64,000 nt of DNA from Helicobacteraceae bacterium (GCA_027038835.1 JALWGC010000002.1:1-64000), one strand, 5' to 3'; counted from the stretch's first letter, positions 24,251 through 34,529 are shown. A program made the numbers and translations. Notes: generated from the letters alone by a model not told the origin.

Positions 24251-24763
24251 ATGATTACTTTTCCACAACGCAAAATTAAAAAGAATTACCGTTCTATAAC
24301 CGGGCATTTTCCAAGCGTCAAAAATAATAAATCGGTTGCATACGAATCAAAGCTTGAAAAAATATTTTTCTTGACACTTGAATTTGACGACACCGTCGAA
24401 TCCTACCGAGAGCAACCTCAAATAACGATCGATTTTCAAGGAAGAGAAAAAACATACAGTGCGGACTGCTATGTCCGATACAGGTCGGATTTAAACAAAA
24501 AGAATACATTAGTAGAGGTTAAATATACTCAAGAACTTGCAAAGAAGAAGGACTATTTTGATGAAAAGTTTGCATCAATACGTAAGGCATGTACGGATAT
24601 TTCGATAGATTTTCATGTATTTACCGAGGAGACATACTCGCATACCTATATAGAAAACATTGATCTCCTTTACCGCTATAAAACACATGGTAGAGAAAAG
24701 CGATATGATGAACGGTACTTTCGAACCCCAGATAGTGAAAAAACATCAAACGACCATCAGTGA
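24251..24763 (+). pseudogene. TnsA-like endonuclease, truncated at its 3' end
   Basis: About 140 residues match the catalytic domain of TnsA, the endonuclease that cuts 5' ends in Tn7-like transposition: KSVAYESKLEKIFFLTLEFD, REQPQITI, YSADCYV and TLVEVKY. Candidate active-site residues are E32, D72 and K91. The helix-turn-helix C-terminal domain is missing: after ENIDLLYRYK the frame runs into IS256-type sequence and stops at 24763. No tnsB or tnsC is present. It is a relic, or a stand-alone nuclease domain, of a Tn7-like element. Confidence 0.7.
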
Positions 24764-24803
24764 CGAGATCGAAGAGAAGATACTCTCGATGTATAGTCAC
24801 GGA
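24711..24803 (+). pseudogene. IS256-family transposase fragment
   Basis: In one plus-strand frame, 31 codons read NGTFEPQIVKKHQTTI followed by SDEIEEKILSMYSHG. This is the conserved stretch near the N-terminal third of IS256-family (mutator-type) transposases. Nothing before or after it in any frame continues the match; upstream is tnsA and downstream the hipA end. It is a scrap left by deletion. Confidence 0.65.
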
Positions 24804-24826
24804 ATTTTAAACGGTCTCCAGCACGC

Positions 24827-26146
24827 CTATAAATGCAATCGAAGATTCCTCATAATCGTACTGGTCAATCTTTCTGGAGTATCTAGCTCGGAAGCAAGTG
24901 CTCCAAAAAGAGAGAACATGTCTATTGTACGGTCGAGAATCTCTATAGACTCTTTTTTTGATAGATTGCAGAACTCTCCAAATTTCACAATATCCTCTCT
25001 CGTAAATCCATCCTGTTTTCCGTTAAGAGTTATCTGATGGACTTTCGTCCATTTTCCTGTGGGATCATATGAATATACCATATCGAAGGCAGGGGATAAT
25101 ACCCACTCACCATCAGGAAGCATTAAAAAACCGAAATTTTTCGTATGATCATCCTGGTTTCTTCCAACAATGTTGAATATGGCTCGTTTGAAAATCTCAA
25201 GCACTGCATCTTGACCAAGACCAAGCTCTCTGATTGCAAGGACAAGCTGCTCATAGCTATATGCGCCGGTCGTATCTCTATCAGCGTGCGCCATACCGCA
25301 CCATGACACATAATGAATCTTGGCGGCGCCTCCTCCTTCAAGTGGCAGCCTGTCGAAGCGTTCTATCATGTAGTGAAAGTTATCTCCATCGTTGATAAAA
25401 CGAGTGTCAGGGATATCTATCTCGCATTGTCTGGCGATTTTCGAATATATATACTCAACTTTCGTAATACCTTTTGGATCTTTGCCGTCTCTGTCGCTGT
25501 TTACATTGCTGTCGAACTTTAGAAGGTAATAAGAAGCATCAAATGAGTGTATAACCGTTCCATCATAAAGCTTTTCTTCCTCTTTCTCGTTGTTTACTGC
25601 AACAAGCGCTTTGCTCCTTGCGCCACCGGCGCTCGATCCGACTTTAAGAAGCTGAAGAGCCTGGTCGTGATCTGCGCCGGCTAATTCTCTTCTAAACTGC
25701 TCCTTTTTATTAAGTACCATCTCTGAAAGATCATGCAGTCTATTGATATCGAGCACCATCGAGTCGTTTCGCTCAAACTGACGACTAGGTTCGAAGCTGA
25801 GTGCCCCCATAGAGCGATCACCAATATAAAGAAGTCTGTCAAGAGCTGTTATGGATGACGACAAAATACCTTCTCTCGCGAAATACTGGTCGATCAACTG
25901 ATTCCCGAATTTATCCGGCAGTGCGTCGGCTATGAATCCAGGAAGTCCGTGAAAAGTTCTTTTGCTTATCGTATCAAAAAGATACGGAGACTCACTCAAC
26001 GGTACTTTCAGCGGAGAAGGGCTTACACCGTATTTCAAAAAATTTTTGTCGTACTCAAATATGGCGAATTCGTTTTGATTTCCGCCGTACCCTAAATACC
26101 CAATAGGTGTGTCCCATAATCTAACCGTTACGATGTCATCTCTCAC
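24827..26146 (-). CDS. hipA: HipA-family serine/threonine kinase toxin
   Basis: Complete at 439 residues. Kinase motifs are all visible: the glycine-rich GSSAGGARSK at 170-179, the strand YYLLKFD, IERFDR at 261-266, the catalytic aspartate in NQDDHTKN (330-337) and the metal-binding aspartate in SPAFD (351-355). E. coli HipA phosphorylates glutamyl-tRNA synthetase and triggers dormancy; targets of other members differ. It overlaps the upstream HTH gene by 11 bases, the usual hipBA coupling. Its 3' end abuts the IS256 scrap. Confidence 0.92.
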   Translation of the reverse strand: MRDDIVTVRLWDTPIGYLGYGGNQNEFAIFEYDKNFLKYGVSPSPLKVPLSESPYLFDTISKRTFHGLPGFIADALPDKFGNQLIDQYFAREGILSSSITALDRLLYIGDRSMGALSFEPSRQFERNDSMVLDINRLHDLSEMVLNKKEQFRRELAGADHDQALQLLKVGSSAGGARSKALVAVNNEKEEEKLYDGTVIHSFDASYYLLKFDSNVNSDRDGKDPKGITKVEYIYSKIARQCEIDIPDTRFINDGDNFHYMIERFDRLPLEGGGAAKIHYVSWCGMAHADRDTTGAYSYEQLVLAIRELGLGQDAVLEIFKRAIFNIVGRNQDDHTKNFGFLMLPDGEWVLSPAFDMVYSYDPTGKWTKVHQITLNGKQDGFTREDIVKFGEFCNLSKKESIEILDRTIDMFSLFGALASELDTPERLTSTIMRNLRLHL

Positions 26147-26816
26147 TTGCAGCCTTTTTTGTGATAGATTCTATGCTTTTTTTAAGAGCTATTAGCTTTT
26201 CGATATCTTTATGTGTTCTTGTTTTTATTTGATTGCCGATAAAAATTTTATTGATCCATTTTTTCTTAAAAAAGTCAGATCTATTTCTCTTGTTTTTGTA
26301 AATACCACTATGCAATTGAAAAATTTCTTCGAATTTATCCTCAATATTTTCAACTTCTTCTGAAGTTTTCTTTTTCGGCCCCTCTTTTTTATTATTCTGA
26401 TTGACGCGCACTACTACTGCCATTTGAGATTTGGAAGCATTCGTTGATGGAACAATCTTTGCCTGCACAAGAGAGTTGCTATCAAAATAGTTTGCGACGA
26501 GAACATCTCGTCTGATTTTTGGTGCTCTAACTCTTTTAATTTCGGCGTGTGCTATTTCTCCGAATAAAGAAAGCGCTTCTTCCTGCTGAAAAAAACGTTC
26601 AAATTCATCAAGCTCTCCAAGACCTCTTAGTATTTGCAAAAGGGTGCTTAAACGAATATCCGTTCCTTTGTTTAAGAAATTACTGTAGGTTTGCGGATTA
26701 AAGCCGCCTTTTTTTGCGAGATCTTCCACTTTGATTCGTTTTTGCAACCTCTTTTTTTCCAGCGAGGAAGCGATAGTTTTGATAATTTGTTTATCCGGCA
26801 TCAGCTCGAAACTCAT
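26136..26816 (-). CDS. hipB: HipB-like HTH antitoxin with long C-terminal extension
   Basis: The N-terminal 65 residues hold an XRE-type helix-turn-helix (KVEDLAKKGGFNPQTYSNFL) as in HipB. The remaining 160 residues are unusual: classic HipB is about 90 residues. The extension contains a strand-rich segment (SQMAVVVRVNQN) and a lysine-rich helical tail (NKIFIGNQIKTRTHKDIEKL). It precedes hipA and would repress the pair and hold HipA inactive. The extension might add dimerisation or a second DNA-binding surface. Confidence 0.8.
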   Translation of the reverse strand: MSFELMPDKQIIKTIASSLEKKRLQKRIKVEDLAKKGGFNPQTYSNFLNKGTDIRLSTLLQILRGLGELDEFERFFQQEEALSLFGEIAHAEIKRVRAPKIRRDVLVANYFDSNSLVQAKIVPSTNASKSQMAVVVRVNQNNKKEGPKKKTSEEVENIEDKFEEIFQLHSGIYKNKRNRSDFFKKKWINKIFIGNQIKTRTHKDIEKLIALKKSIESITKKAASER

Positions 26817-27497
26817 GTTTTGTATCCTTTCTGGAATGATTTGTAAGTATAATTACAGTAATAGTTAAGAACTTTTTCGCTTTATTAATATAATTATAAT
26901 TATACTTAAATATTTCTACAAAGAAAAGAACTAATCAATGATATGCACCTTGTCTGCAATGGGGACAAGCACAAAATCATCTTTTTGAGAATCGATTAAA
27001 ACCTCGATCTTATCAAAATCGTTCAAATTGACAAGATTCTTTAATCACCGTAGAAGTTTTTTCCGAAAAGCGGCTGGTTTTACAACTGTTATACTTTTCC
27101 TTTTGTAGCAAGGTTTATTGGAAATGACACTTACTTATAATTGAATTCAAATTGTAAAACGACTTACAAAATCACTTTTAAGCTAACAGCTTTTGACTTA
27201 TGCCTCTTTTCATAGTTAAATTGTTGATTTAGAAAAATAGCCTGTTTTGCACTATTGCTCAAAAGTTGATTTAATAGTTATTACTTAGATGAAAGATAAG
27301 TATAAAAAACTCCTTTTTTGTTAAGTTTTTAACAGCTACTTTGTACCTAGAATTACCGTAATTTTCATAGTCGATTTTTAAACGAAGCGGCATTAGAAAC
27401 ATAAAAGTATCATCTTTATTCTTTGTCATAAACTCAGGGATGATACTTTTTGGCTTTTTCATCTTGCTAGCTCATTCTTACACTTTAATGACTATTC
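26817..27497. other. gene-poor A/T-rich stretch
   Basis: No confident gene apart from the weak small frame at 27271-27462. On the minus strand 26931-27046 keeps a stop-free run ending VLVPIADKVHIID before a TAG. It looks like the C-terminal remnant of a lost gene, because no start codon or ribosome-binding site precedes it. The rest is A/T-rich non-coding DNA; the hipBA promoter should lie just upstream of 26816. Confidence 0.5.
27271..27462 (-). CDS. possible small protein, 63 residues
   Basis: An ATG frame reading MKKPKSIIPEFMTKN, then a strand-like middle with IDYENYGNSRYKVAV and a hydrophobic end. Not recognised. The ribosome-binding site is poor, and the region is A/T-rich and decayed, so this may be a remnant of a larger gene rather than a working one. 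Confidence 0.3.
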   Translation of the reverse strand: MKKPKSIIPEFMTKNKDDTFMFLMPLRLKIDYENYGNSRYKVAVKNLTKKEFFILIFHLSNNY

Positions 27498-29384
27498 TCA
27501 CACTTTATTGGATCTTGCATCCATTTTAATATAGATATGGAGTATCTCCAAAGCTGCCGGCGTTACACCGCTGATTTGGGATGCGGCTTGCAGAGTCGGC
27601 GGGTTGAATGTGAAAAGTTTTTCCTGTATCTCTTTGGAAAGTCCGCTCACTTTGGAGAAGTCGAAGTTTTCGGGTATTTTGACCTGTAGGTACTTCTTCA
27701 TCTTCTCTATCTCTTGGGCTTGTTTGATGATGTAGCGGTGGTATTTCGCCTCGGTGAGAATCTCTTCTTGGATATAGCGGGAGTATTTTTTCAACTCCGG
27801 TACCAAGCGAAGCATCTTCTCCACCGTGAAACTTTTTCGGGCAAAAAGTTGCGGCGCACCGATTTTATCTCCGATTGGGTCTTCTTCAAGCTCTTCCAAA
27901 AGCGCTTGGAACTCTTTTGTCGGAGTGAAGTAGGTGTTTTGCAGTAATGCAAACCCCTCTTCTATCTGCTTGCGCTTGAGCTCGACGCGCTCTATGTCCT
28001 CTTCGCTTAGCAGTCCAAGCTCGTATCCGTAACGGCTTAGGCGCAAATCGGCACTCTCTTCACGAAGAAGCAAACGGTACTCCGCGCGGCTTGTGAACAT
28101 CCTGTAAGGCTCTTTCGTTCCTTTGGTTACAAGGTCGTCTATCAAAACCCCGATGTACGCTTCGTCTCGGCGAAGTACGAGCGGTTCTTTACCCTCAAGC
28201 GCCAAAGCGGCGTTGATTCCCGCCATCAATCCTTGCGCGGCGGCTTCTTCGTAACCGGTCGTTCCGTTTATCTGCCCCGCTAAGTAAAGCCCTTTGATTT
28301 TCTTGGTTTCAAGCGAGTGTTTGAGTTCTCTTGGATCGACATAGTCGTACTCGATGGCGTAGCCGTAGCGGACTATCTTGGCGTTTTCCAGCCCTTTAAT
28401 GGAGTGCACCATCTTTTGCTGCACATCGGGCGGAAGCGAAGTGGAAAGACCGTTGATGTAGTACTCCGTCGCCTCTTTCGTTTGGGGTTCCAAAAAGAGG
28501 TGGTGGCGTTCTTTGTCTCGAAAACGGTTGATTTTGTCTTCGATGCTCGGGCAGTATCTTGGACCCGTTCCCTCGATTTGCCCCGTAAAAAGGGGTGCGC
28601 GGTAGAAGTTGCTCTCGATGATGGAGTGGGTGTCGGTGTTGGTGTAGGTGATGTAGCACGGGAGCTGCTCTTTGGTTTTAGCGAAACTCTCTCTGTCGGT
28701 TCTAAAGCTGAACGGACTTGGGTTTTCATCGCCGGGTTGCTCCTCCATCACGCTGAAGTCTATCGAGTCGGCATCGATTCTCGGGCATGTGCCGGTTTTG
28801 AGCCGCCCCATCGAAAGCCCAAGCGATTCGAGGCTTTGGCTTAGCCCTTCGCTTCGCTGCTCTCCAAAACGCCCCCCTTGGAGCTTTATCTCTCCTACAT
28901 GAATGAGCCCGCGCAAAAACGTTCCGCTGGTGATGATGATTTTTTTGGCGTAGTAGGTGTTGAGCAGATTGCCTCTAACCCCTTTGACCTCCCCCTCTTC
29001 GACAATGAGCTCTTCGGCTACTTCTTGGACAAGGTTGAGGTTGTCTTGCTCGAGCACCTTGGTTCTGGCTTTGACTTTGTAGCGGTCCATGTCGATTTGC
29101 GCGCGCGAACCTCTAACGGCAGGTCCTTTGGCTTGGTTGAGGATGCGAAACTGGATACCCGCTTCGTCGGTTATCTCTCCCATCGCTCCGCCGAGCGCGT
29201 CTATTTCACGTACCAGATGCCCTTTGGCAAGCCCTCCGATGGCAGGGTTACAGCTTGTCGCGCCTACGTTTTCGGCAAGCATCGACATCAGCAGGGTGTT
29301 CTTTCCCATCTTCGCACTTGCGATGCTCGCTTCTATCCCCGCATGACCACCACCGATAACGATAACGTCGTATTGAAATTTCAT
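27498..29384 (-). CDS. mnmG: tRNA uridine-5-carboxymethylaminomethyl modification enzyme MnmG
   Basis: MnmG (GidA), with MnmE, installs the cmnm5 group on wobble uridine 34 of several tRNAs. Full length at 628 residues. The FAD-binding [18 protein letters not shown] lies at the N-terminus, followed by [29 protein letters not shown] and [15 protein letters not shown] motifs, and the helical C-terminal domain that binds MnmE. It stands alone at the start of a minus-strand run with queD 45 bases upstream. Confidence 0.97.
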   Translation of the reverse strand: MKFQYDVIVIGGGHAGIEASIASAKMGKNTLLMSMLAENVGATSCNPAIGGLAKGHLVREIDALGGAMGEITDEAGIQFRILNQAKGPAVRGSRAQIDMDRYKVKARTKVLEQDNLNLVQEVAEELIVEEGEVKGVRGNLLNTYYAKKIIITSGTFLRGLIHVGEIKLQGGRFGEQRSEGLSQSLESLGLSMGRLKTGTCPRIDADSIDFSVMEEQPGDENPSPFSFRTDRESFAKTKEQLPCYITYTNTDTHSIIESNFYRAPLFTGQIEGTGPRYCPSIEDKINRFRDKERHHLFLEPQTKEATEYYINGLSTSLPPDVQQKMVHSIKGLENAKIVRYGYAIEYDYVDPRELKHSLETKKIKGLYLAGQINGTTGYEEAAAQGLMAGINAALALEGKEPLVLRRDEAYIGVLIDDLVTKGTKEPYRMFTSRAEYRLLLREESADLRLSRYGYELGLLSEEDIERVELKRKQIEEGFALLQNTYFTPTKEFQALLEELEEDPIGDKIGAPQLFARKSFTVEKMLRLVPELKKYSRYIQEEILTEAKYHRYIIKQAQEIEKMKKYLQVKIPENFDFSKVSGLSKEIQEKLFTFNPPTLQAASQISGVTPAALEILHIYIKMDARSNKV

Positions 29385-29429
29385 TGACCGCCTTGAAAAC
29401 TTTTAGTGCAATTTTACCATTTTTTCCGC

Positions 29430-30011
29430 TTATACGCTAAGAGGATTGCTGAACTCTTTCCCTTGTAGCAGTTTCTCCCACAAATCTTTCTCTTTGAAGT
29501 CGTTTTTCACCCCCTTCGAAAGCTCGATCGCTTCCAATGCAATCTTTCCCATTTTTTCGTTATGCGCATCTTCGCTAAAACACTCCGCATAACCGGTATC
29601 GGTTTCATGGACGACGACGCTGTGGAGCTTGACCTCTTTTTCACCGTTTTTAGTGTTTGTAAGCGCAAAAAGGCGCTCTATAAGTAAAAAAAGTACCCGA
29701 CTGAACTGCTCCGCGCTTGGGCTAACGGGTAGAACGACCCATCTTTGGGAGTGTTTTTGCATATCGGCTATGTAGCTTGGGTCGTCTTCGCTCCAAAGCG
29801 TAACGGCGTGGTCGAACATTTCGACCAAATCTTTGAGGTTTTGTTTCATCAAGCCGAAATCATACACCATCTGCCCGTTGTCGAGGTAGTTCGAATGTAG
29901 CTTCACTTCCACTTTGTATGAATGCCCATGAATCGAACTGCGACATTTTACCGTCGAACACCCTCGCACTATATGCGCGTTTTCGAACCTAAAAAGCTTA
30001 CGTATAATCAT
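29430..30011 (-). CDS. queD: 6-carboxytetrahydropterin synthase QueD
   Basis: QueD converts dihydroneopterin triphosphate to 6-carboxytetrahydropterin in queuosine synthesis. The start is ATG at 30011, three bases after the queE stop. Zinc ligands are visible in ENAHIVRG and SIHGHSYKVEV. At 193 residues it is longer than the 120-residue E. coli protein, as I would expect for this phylum. It follows queE, whose product uses QueD's product. Confidence 0.93.
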   Translation of the reverse strand: MIIRKLFRFENAHIVRGCSTVKCRSSIHGHSYKVEVKLHSNYLDNGQMVYDFGLMKQNLKDLVEMFDHAVTLWSEDDPSYIADMQKHSQRWVVLPVSPSAEQFSRVLFLLIERLFALTNTKNGEKEVKLHSVVVHETDTGYAECFSEDAHNEKMGKIALEAIELSKGVKNDFKEKDLWEKLLQGKEFSNPLSV

Positions 30012-30013
30012 CT

Positions 30014-30769
30014 CTAAACCCCTTTGTTCGCATCCCACAGTCGGATATGCAATCTATCGCTGAAGGTGTATCCGCGCTCTTTGCAATACTCCACAAGAGC
30101 GGGAGTGTTTTTTTCTATCTCTTTCTTGCTACCCCCGACCGGCATACAAAAAATCTCCAGATTCGGCGCGTAGGAGGATATCTCCTCTATTTCGTCATCG
30201 AGTGAAGCATCGATGCTCGCTTCGTCGATGCTGAATTTGAAAAACGCCTCTTTCGCATTGGCTGCTATGGCGGCTATCGCTTCTGGTTTGAGCCGTTTTC
30301 CTCTTGGTTCGAGCGAGTTTTCGAGCTTGACCGAAAGTGCGTACACGCAGGAGGAAAAAGCCGGATGCAAGGTGAAATCGGGCGCGATGGTCGCATTTGT
30401 CTCAAACGTAACGCGATGCCCCTTGGTAACAAGATACTCCAAAAACTCCGCCAAAACGGTTTCGTTGGCGTAAATCAGCGGCTCACCGCCGGTAAAAACC
30501 ACATCGACCCCCAAAGGAAGCTCGTAGGTCTGCATGATGGCTATGAGTTCTTGGGCGCTTTTTATCGGTATCCATTGGGTACTGAAACTTCTATCGACCG
30601 CATAGACGGTATCGCACCCTACGACCTCTTCTCCCGACGGGGAGCGCTCTTTGCAGCCAAACCCCTCACACCGCATATTGCACCCGCCAAAGCGAAAAAA
30701 CAAAGAGGGCTTACCGATAAAACGCCCCTCACCTTGAATCGAGTAGAAATGCTCAACCAGCCAAATCAT
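30014..30769 (-). CDS. queE: 7-carboxy-7-deazaguanine synthase QueE
   Basis: Radical-SAM enzyme that turns carboxytetrahydropterin into 7-carboxy-7-deazaguanine. The N-terminus [14 protein letters not shown] and [15 protein letters not shown] carry the cluster cysteines, and [11 protein letters not shown] is the SAM motif. The spacing CxxxC then four residues to the next cysteine departs from the classical CxxxCxxC, and some QueE proteins do differ there. It overlaps moaA by four bases. Confidence 0.93.
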   Translation of the reverse strand: MIWLVEHFYSIQGEGRFIGKPSLFFRFGGCNMRCEGFGCKERSPSGEEVVGCDTVYAVDRSFSTQWIPIKSAQELIAIMQTYELPLGVDVVFTGGEPLIYANETVLAEFLEYLVTKGHRVTFETNATIAPDFTLHPAFSSCVYALSVKLENSLEPRGKRLKPEAIAAIAANAKEAFFKFSIDEASIDASLDDEIEEISSYAPNLEIFCMPVGGSKKEIEKNTPALVEYCKERGYTFSDRLHIRLWDANKGV

Positions 30770-31731
30770 CCGCCCGTCTCGTAAAACGCACGCGAGGAAC
30801 TCTCCCCTTCTTCACCGCCCCAACGGTTTTTTTCCGGTTTGTTCTTCACCACCTCTTTAAGCACCAACGCAGCGGTTTTGATATCCCCTTTTTTGACCGC
30901 ATCGGCGATACTCATCGCCTCATCAAAATACAAACACGGTATCAAAAACCCTTCTGCCGTTAGGCGGATACGGTTGCACTGCTTGCAAAAATCGTCCCCA
31001 TAGGGCTCGATTATCCCAAAGCGATAGCCATCGTCCATTTTATAGTAGCGGCTTGGACTGCTTGCATCGAACCCTTCATCGACAAAGTTGTATTTTTGCG
31101 CCAAAATCTCCAAAACTTCACTCGATTTCAGCCCTTTGAGCTCTTTGCTGGCATGGACGTTTTCCATATATTCGATAAAACGCACACTCATCCCCCGCTC
31201 TTTGCAGTACTCCAGCACATCGACTATCTCGCCGTCGTTTATCCCGCGCATAGGAACCATGTTGACTTTTACTTTCAACCCTACTTTCAGCGCTTCGTTC
31301 ACCCCCTCCAAGACATTTTGCAAAACGTCCTTTTGGGCGATTTGTTGTGCCACTTCGGGTTTGAGCGTATCGATGCTGACATTCAGACGCTTCAAACCGG
31401 CATCTTTGAGCTTTTGCGCCGCACCTTTGAGCAAGTAGGCGTTGGTCGTCATAGCCAAATCGATATCGGGCGCGTAGTCGTATATCATCTTGATAAAAAC
31501 GTCCAAATCTTCCCGAAGAAGCGGTTCTCCTCCGGTGATGCGGATTTTCTTCACCCCTTCGTCTATGGCGACCTTGATAAACTCGAAAAGCTCCTCGAAA
31601 CTGAGCAGATTCTCTTTTGGCACCCAGCTAAACGGTTTTTCCGGCATACAGTACTGGCAGCGGAAATTACACCGCTCCGTAACCGAAATTCTTATATAAT
31701 CCACCACTCTATCGTAACTATCGACTAACAT
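30766..31731 (-). CDS. moaA: GTP 3',8-cyclase MoaA
   Basis: First enzyme of molybdenum cofactor synthesis, a radical-SAM protein with two iron-sulfur clusters. At 321 residues it has [16 protein letters not shown] near the N-terminus, [13 protein letters not shown], the C-terminal cluster motif [10 protein letters not shown] and a later cysteine in LIPCLYF. It ends with the conserved double glycine (FYETGG). Coupling with queE means two radical-SAM pathways share one transcript. Confidence 0.96.
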   Translation of the reverse strand: MLVDSYDRVVDYIRISVTERCNFRCQYCMPEKPFSWVPKENLLSFEELFEFIKVAIDEGVKKIRITGGEPLLREDLDVFIKMIYDYAPDIDLAMTTNAYLLKGAAQKLKDAGLKRLNVSIDTLKPEVAQQIAQKDVLQNVLEGVNEALKVGLKVKVNMVPMRGINDGEIVDVLEYCKERGMSVRFIEYMENVHASKELKGLKSSEVLEILAQKYNFVDEGFDASSPSRYYKMDDGYRFGIIEPYGDDFCKQCNRIRLTAEGFLIPCLYFDEAMSIADAVKKGDIKTAALVLKEVVKNKPEKNRWGGEEGESSSRAFYETGG

Positions 31732-31767
31732 TTCATTCCTTAATTTTAAAGCCCTAAACCCCGATTT

Positions 31768-32247
31768 CTAATCTCTGACTTCTATCTCTATGGTACCTGC
31801 TATCATATCATGCAAAGCTTTTTTTTGCTTGTTGTAAAACGGAAAAAAAAGCCCTATAAGTATAGTCGCACTTAGTAAAAATCCGACAAATCGCAAAAGA
31901 GCGCGAAAAAAGGAGATATTTTGATGGGTTTTGGCATCGACGACTTTGATTTTGTACGCTTTTTTCCCGGGTGTTTGTCCCGTTTTGGCAACAAATAGCG
32001 CATAGATGATCCCATAGAGCACAACTGCGCTAAACGGTCCCCAAAAAGAGTGCTGGAACGCCTCTTTGTTCCCAAGTACGACATAGGTGATAGCATAGAG
32101 AATCGGAGTGTATATCATAAACAAATCGGTAATGAACGCTTTGATTCTATCGACATAGCGTGCGTACACAAGCGAGTTGTTTTCGTTTTGTGGAGTCGTT
32201 CTTTTTTTGGGGGAATATTTTTTGACTTTGCGTGTAAAATTGCTCAT
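31768..32247 (-). CDS. RDD-family membrane protein
   Basis: A 159-residue membrane protein. The RDD domain is recognisable from YVDRIKAFITDLFMIYTPI, the second helix and GQTPGKKAYKIKVVDAKT, then a third helix and a short polar tail. The function of the family is poorly defined; some members are proposed to transport ions. It lies between the pet operon terminator and moaA. Confidence 0.85.
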   Translation of the reverse strand: MSNFTRKVKKYSPKKRTTPQNENNSLVYARYVDRIKAFITDLFMIYTPILYAITYVVLGNKEAFQHSFWGPFSAVVLYGIIYALFVAKTGQTPGKKAYKIKVVDAKTHQNISFFRALLRFVGFLLSATILIGLFFPFYNKQKKALHDMIAGTIEIEVRD

Positions 32248-32259
32248 ACGAAATTGTAT

Positions 32260-32289
32260 GTAAAAACACCTAAAAAGGTGCTTTTACAT
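32260..32289 (-). terminator. rho-independent terminator after petC
   Basis: On the minus strand the sequence forms a GCACC-TTTTTA-GGTGT hairpin followed by TTTTACAT. It lies directly after the petC stop codon and before the RDD gene, so it should end the petABC transcript. Confidence 0.65.
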
Positions 32290-32290
32290 T

Positions 32291-33307
32291 TTAGTGTAGG
32301 TCTCTCCAAACCTCTTTTTTCCAGAGGTATGCGAAGATAGCGAAGATAAGAAGATAGATAAGAACTTTCGGTCCAAGTTCCGCTCTTTCGTGACGTTTAG
32401 CATCACCGCTGTCTGCGAGGAACTCTTCGACTTTTTCGTAACCCTCTTTGCTAAGACCGGTACGAGGCATAGCAGTTCCTCCAAGTTGCGACTGTGGATC
32501 TTCTACGAATGTTTTTAGGAAATGCTCGCTTCTTGCTCTAATGATAATAGAGAGATCCGGTGGCAATTTACCCATATACTCCGCAACCGCTTTTTGCTCC
32601 TCGGCAACTTTTTGCTCGAATTTGAGCATGTTGATATCTTTTCCGGTTTTGATATCCTCTTTTGCCGCAGGTCTAAAGCCAACTTGCGTCCATTTCATGT
32701 ATCTGTCGGCGTGACATCTACCACACGCTTCGACAAACGCTTCTTTGGAAGTAACTTCTCCGGCTTTTTTCGCTTTGAGATACGCTACGACGTTAGCGAT
32801 ATCTTGGTCACTTGTAACCATACCCATAATCGCGCCCATCGGGTGCATTGCAGGGTCTTTGAATTTGTGATCGACATTCATAGCCATCGCAGGGTTTTTC
32901 ACCAAAGCGATAAGGTATTTTTTATCATACAAGCTACCTGCGTGCTCCAAACTTGGAGGTGTTACACCACCCATGTTCGTAGCACCCTCGAAGTGACACC
33001 CTTGACACATAGCGTAGGTACCCTCACCCGCAGCGACATCACCTTGAAGCTGAGCGATTTTTTCTACATCAGCCCAGAACTGTTTTTTCTCTTCAAGCTT
33101 TTTCTCAAGCTCTTCGGTAGGCTCGTTCGCCGCTTTAGCGACGGCGATTTTATGCTCTACCTCTTCTATATCAGATTTACCGTTATAGTTGAAGTTGTTG
33201 AACTCCGTATGTTTGTGCATTTGACCATGCGCAAACGGCTCTACAAGATAGTAGGTAATAAGGGTAAATACAACTACAACCGCTAATATTTTCAATTCTC
33301 TCATCAT
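32291..33307 (-). CDS. petC: cytochrome c subunit of the bc1 complex, PetC
   Basis: Di-haem cytochrome c subunit of the Campylobacterota quinol-cytochrome c reductase. An N-terminal membrane anchor (ILAVVVVFTLITYYLV) and a C-terminal one (VLIYLLIFAIFAYLW) bracket a periplasmic region with two CxxCH sites, CQGCH and CGRCH. It carries electrons from the Rieske protein to soluble cytochrome c. Third gene of petABC, seven bases after petB. Confidence 0.93.
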   Translation of the reverse strand: MMRELKILAVVVVFTLITYYLVEPFAHGQMHKHTEFNNFNYNGKSDIEEVEHKIAVAKAANEPTEELEKKLEEKKQFWADVEKIAQLQGDVAAGEGTYAMCQGCHFEGATNMGGVTPPSLEHAGSLYDKKYLIALVKNPAMAMNVDHKFKDPAMHPMGAIMGMVTSDQDIANVVAYLKAKKAGEVTSKEAFVEACGRCHADRYMKWTQVGFRPAAKEDIKTGKDINMLKFEQKVAEEQKAVAEYMGKLPPDLSIIIRARSEHFLKTFVEDPQSQLGGTAMPRTGLSKEGYEKVEEFLADSGDAKRHERAELGPKVLIYLLIFAIFAYLWKKEVWRDLH

Positions 33308-33314
33308 TTACTCC

Positions 33315-34529
33315 TTATACCTCTTTTTCCATCTTTGTAATAATCGGCAAGATTATCCAAAGACCGATGAACGTAAGCGCAGCGTAGAGCCCGATAGTAC
33401 TGAATATACCTTCTGGTGGGAGTTTACCCATCGCAGTAAGGATAATCATATCTACAAGCATAACCCAGAACCAAACTTTGAACAAACCTCTTTTGTGTGC
33501 CGGCTTCGCATTTGGACTTTTATCCAAGAACGGCAACAAGAAGAAGATAACTTGCGCAAAACCAAACGCTACAAGACCGACGTTGGTTGAGAACGGTCTA
33601 AGAATCTCGTAACTCCACAAGAAGTACCACTCAGGGTAGATGTGTGCCGGAGTCTTGAGCGGATCTGCAGGGTCGAAGTTGACCGGGTCCATAGCGAAAT
33701 CGTAATGGTAGAACACCAAATAGAAGAAGAATATCAAGAACACCGAAACGACGAACATATCTTTTGCCAAGAAATCGTTCGCGAATGCGATAACTTTAGA
33801 CTCCGCTTTTTTACCCGCTTTGTATTTAGCGGCTTCTTCTTCGAAATCGATCTCTTCACCTTCTTGGTTGTTTACGTGAGGGATACGAAGCGTACCGAAG
33901 TGAAGACCGATAAGCGCCATGATTACAAGCGGCAACAAAAGAACATGTAGCATGAAGAAGCGGTTCAAAAACGCTTGCCCCGGAACATAGTCCCCTCTAA
34001 TCCACTCGACAAGTCCGTTCATGTGCAAATCACCGAGACTAAAGAGGTTGGTAATAACCATACCAGCCCAGTAACTCATTTGCCCCCATGGAAGCATATA
34101 ACCGGAAAACGCTTCAGCTGAGAAAGTTACAAACAGAAGCATACCCGAAATCCAGATAAGCTCACGCCCTTTCTTGTACGAACCGTAGTAGATACCGGTA
34201 AACATGTGGATGTAGATAATAAGGAAAACAACCGATGCAGCGACACCGTGAATATGTCTCCAAAGCCATCCAAACTCCACCTCTTTCATAATCGTGTAGT
34301 TGACGCTGTCAAACGCAAGATTCACGTTTGGCTGATAGTACATCAACAAGAAGATTCCAGATACCAACAACAAACCGAAAGTGATAGCAAGAACCATCCC
34401 CATCGCCCAAAGGAAGTTGATATCTTTTGGAATCCAATACTCTTTTGCCAGTACGCGGCGAAGCGTATCGACGGCAAGACGCTGGTTTAGCCAGTCATGC
34501 AGACTGGTCGCTTTTGTAAAATGTGCCAT
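33315..34529 (-). CDS. petB: cytochrome b subunit of the bc1 complex, PetB
   Basis: Membrane core of the bc1 complex with both haems b and both quinone sites. The 404 residues include the haem-ligand helix WRHIHGVAASVVFLIIYIHMF, the second pair in LHVLLLPLVIMALIGLHF, and the quinol-site signature PEWYFLWSYEILR. Complete; ten bases after petA. Confidence 0.96.
   Translation of the reverse strand: MAHFTKATSLHDWLNQRLAVDTLRRVLAKEYWIPKDINFLWAMGMVLAITFGLLLVSGIFLLMYYQPNVNLAFDSVNYTIMKEVEFGWLWRHIHGVAASVVFLIIYIHMFTGIYYGSYKKGRELIWISGMLLFVTFSAEAFSGYMLPWGQMSYWAGMVITNLFSLGDLHMNGLVEWIRGDYVPGQAFLNRFFMLHVLLLPLVIMALIGLHFGTLRIPHVNNQEGEEIDFEEEAAKYKAGKKAESKVIAFANDFLAKDMFVVSVFLIFFFYLVFYHYDFAMDPVNFDPADPLKTPAHIYPEWYFLWSYEILRPFSTNVGLVAFGFAQVIFFLLPFLDKSPNAKPAHKRGLFKVWFWVMLVDMIILTAMGKLPPEGIFSTIGLYAALTFIGLWIILPIITKMEKEV

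Noticed and set aside
26931-27046. Minus-strand reading frame ending VLVPIADKVHIID
   Set aside because: No start codon or ribosome-binding site and a stop at the upstream end; kept only as a note on gene decay in the region.
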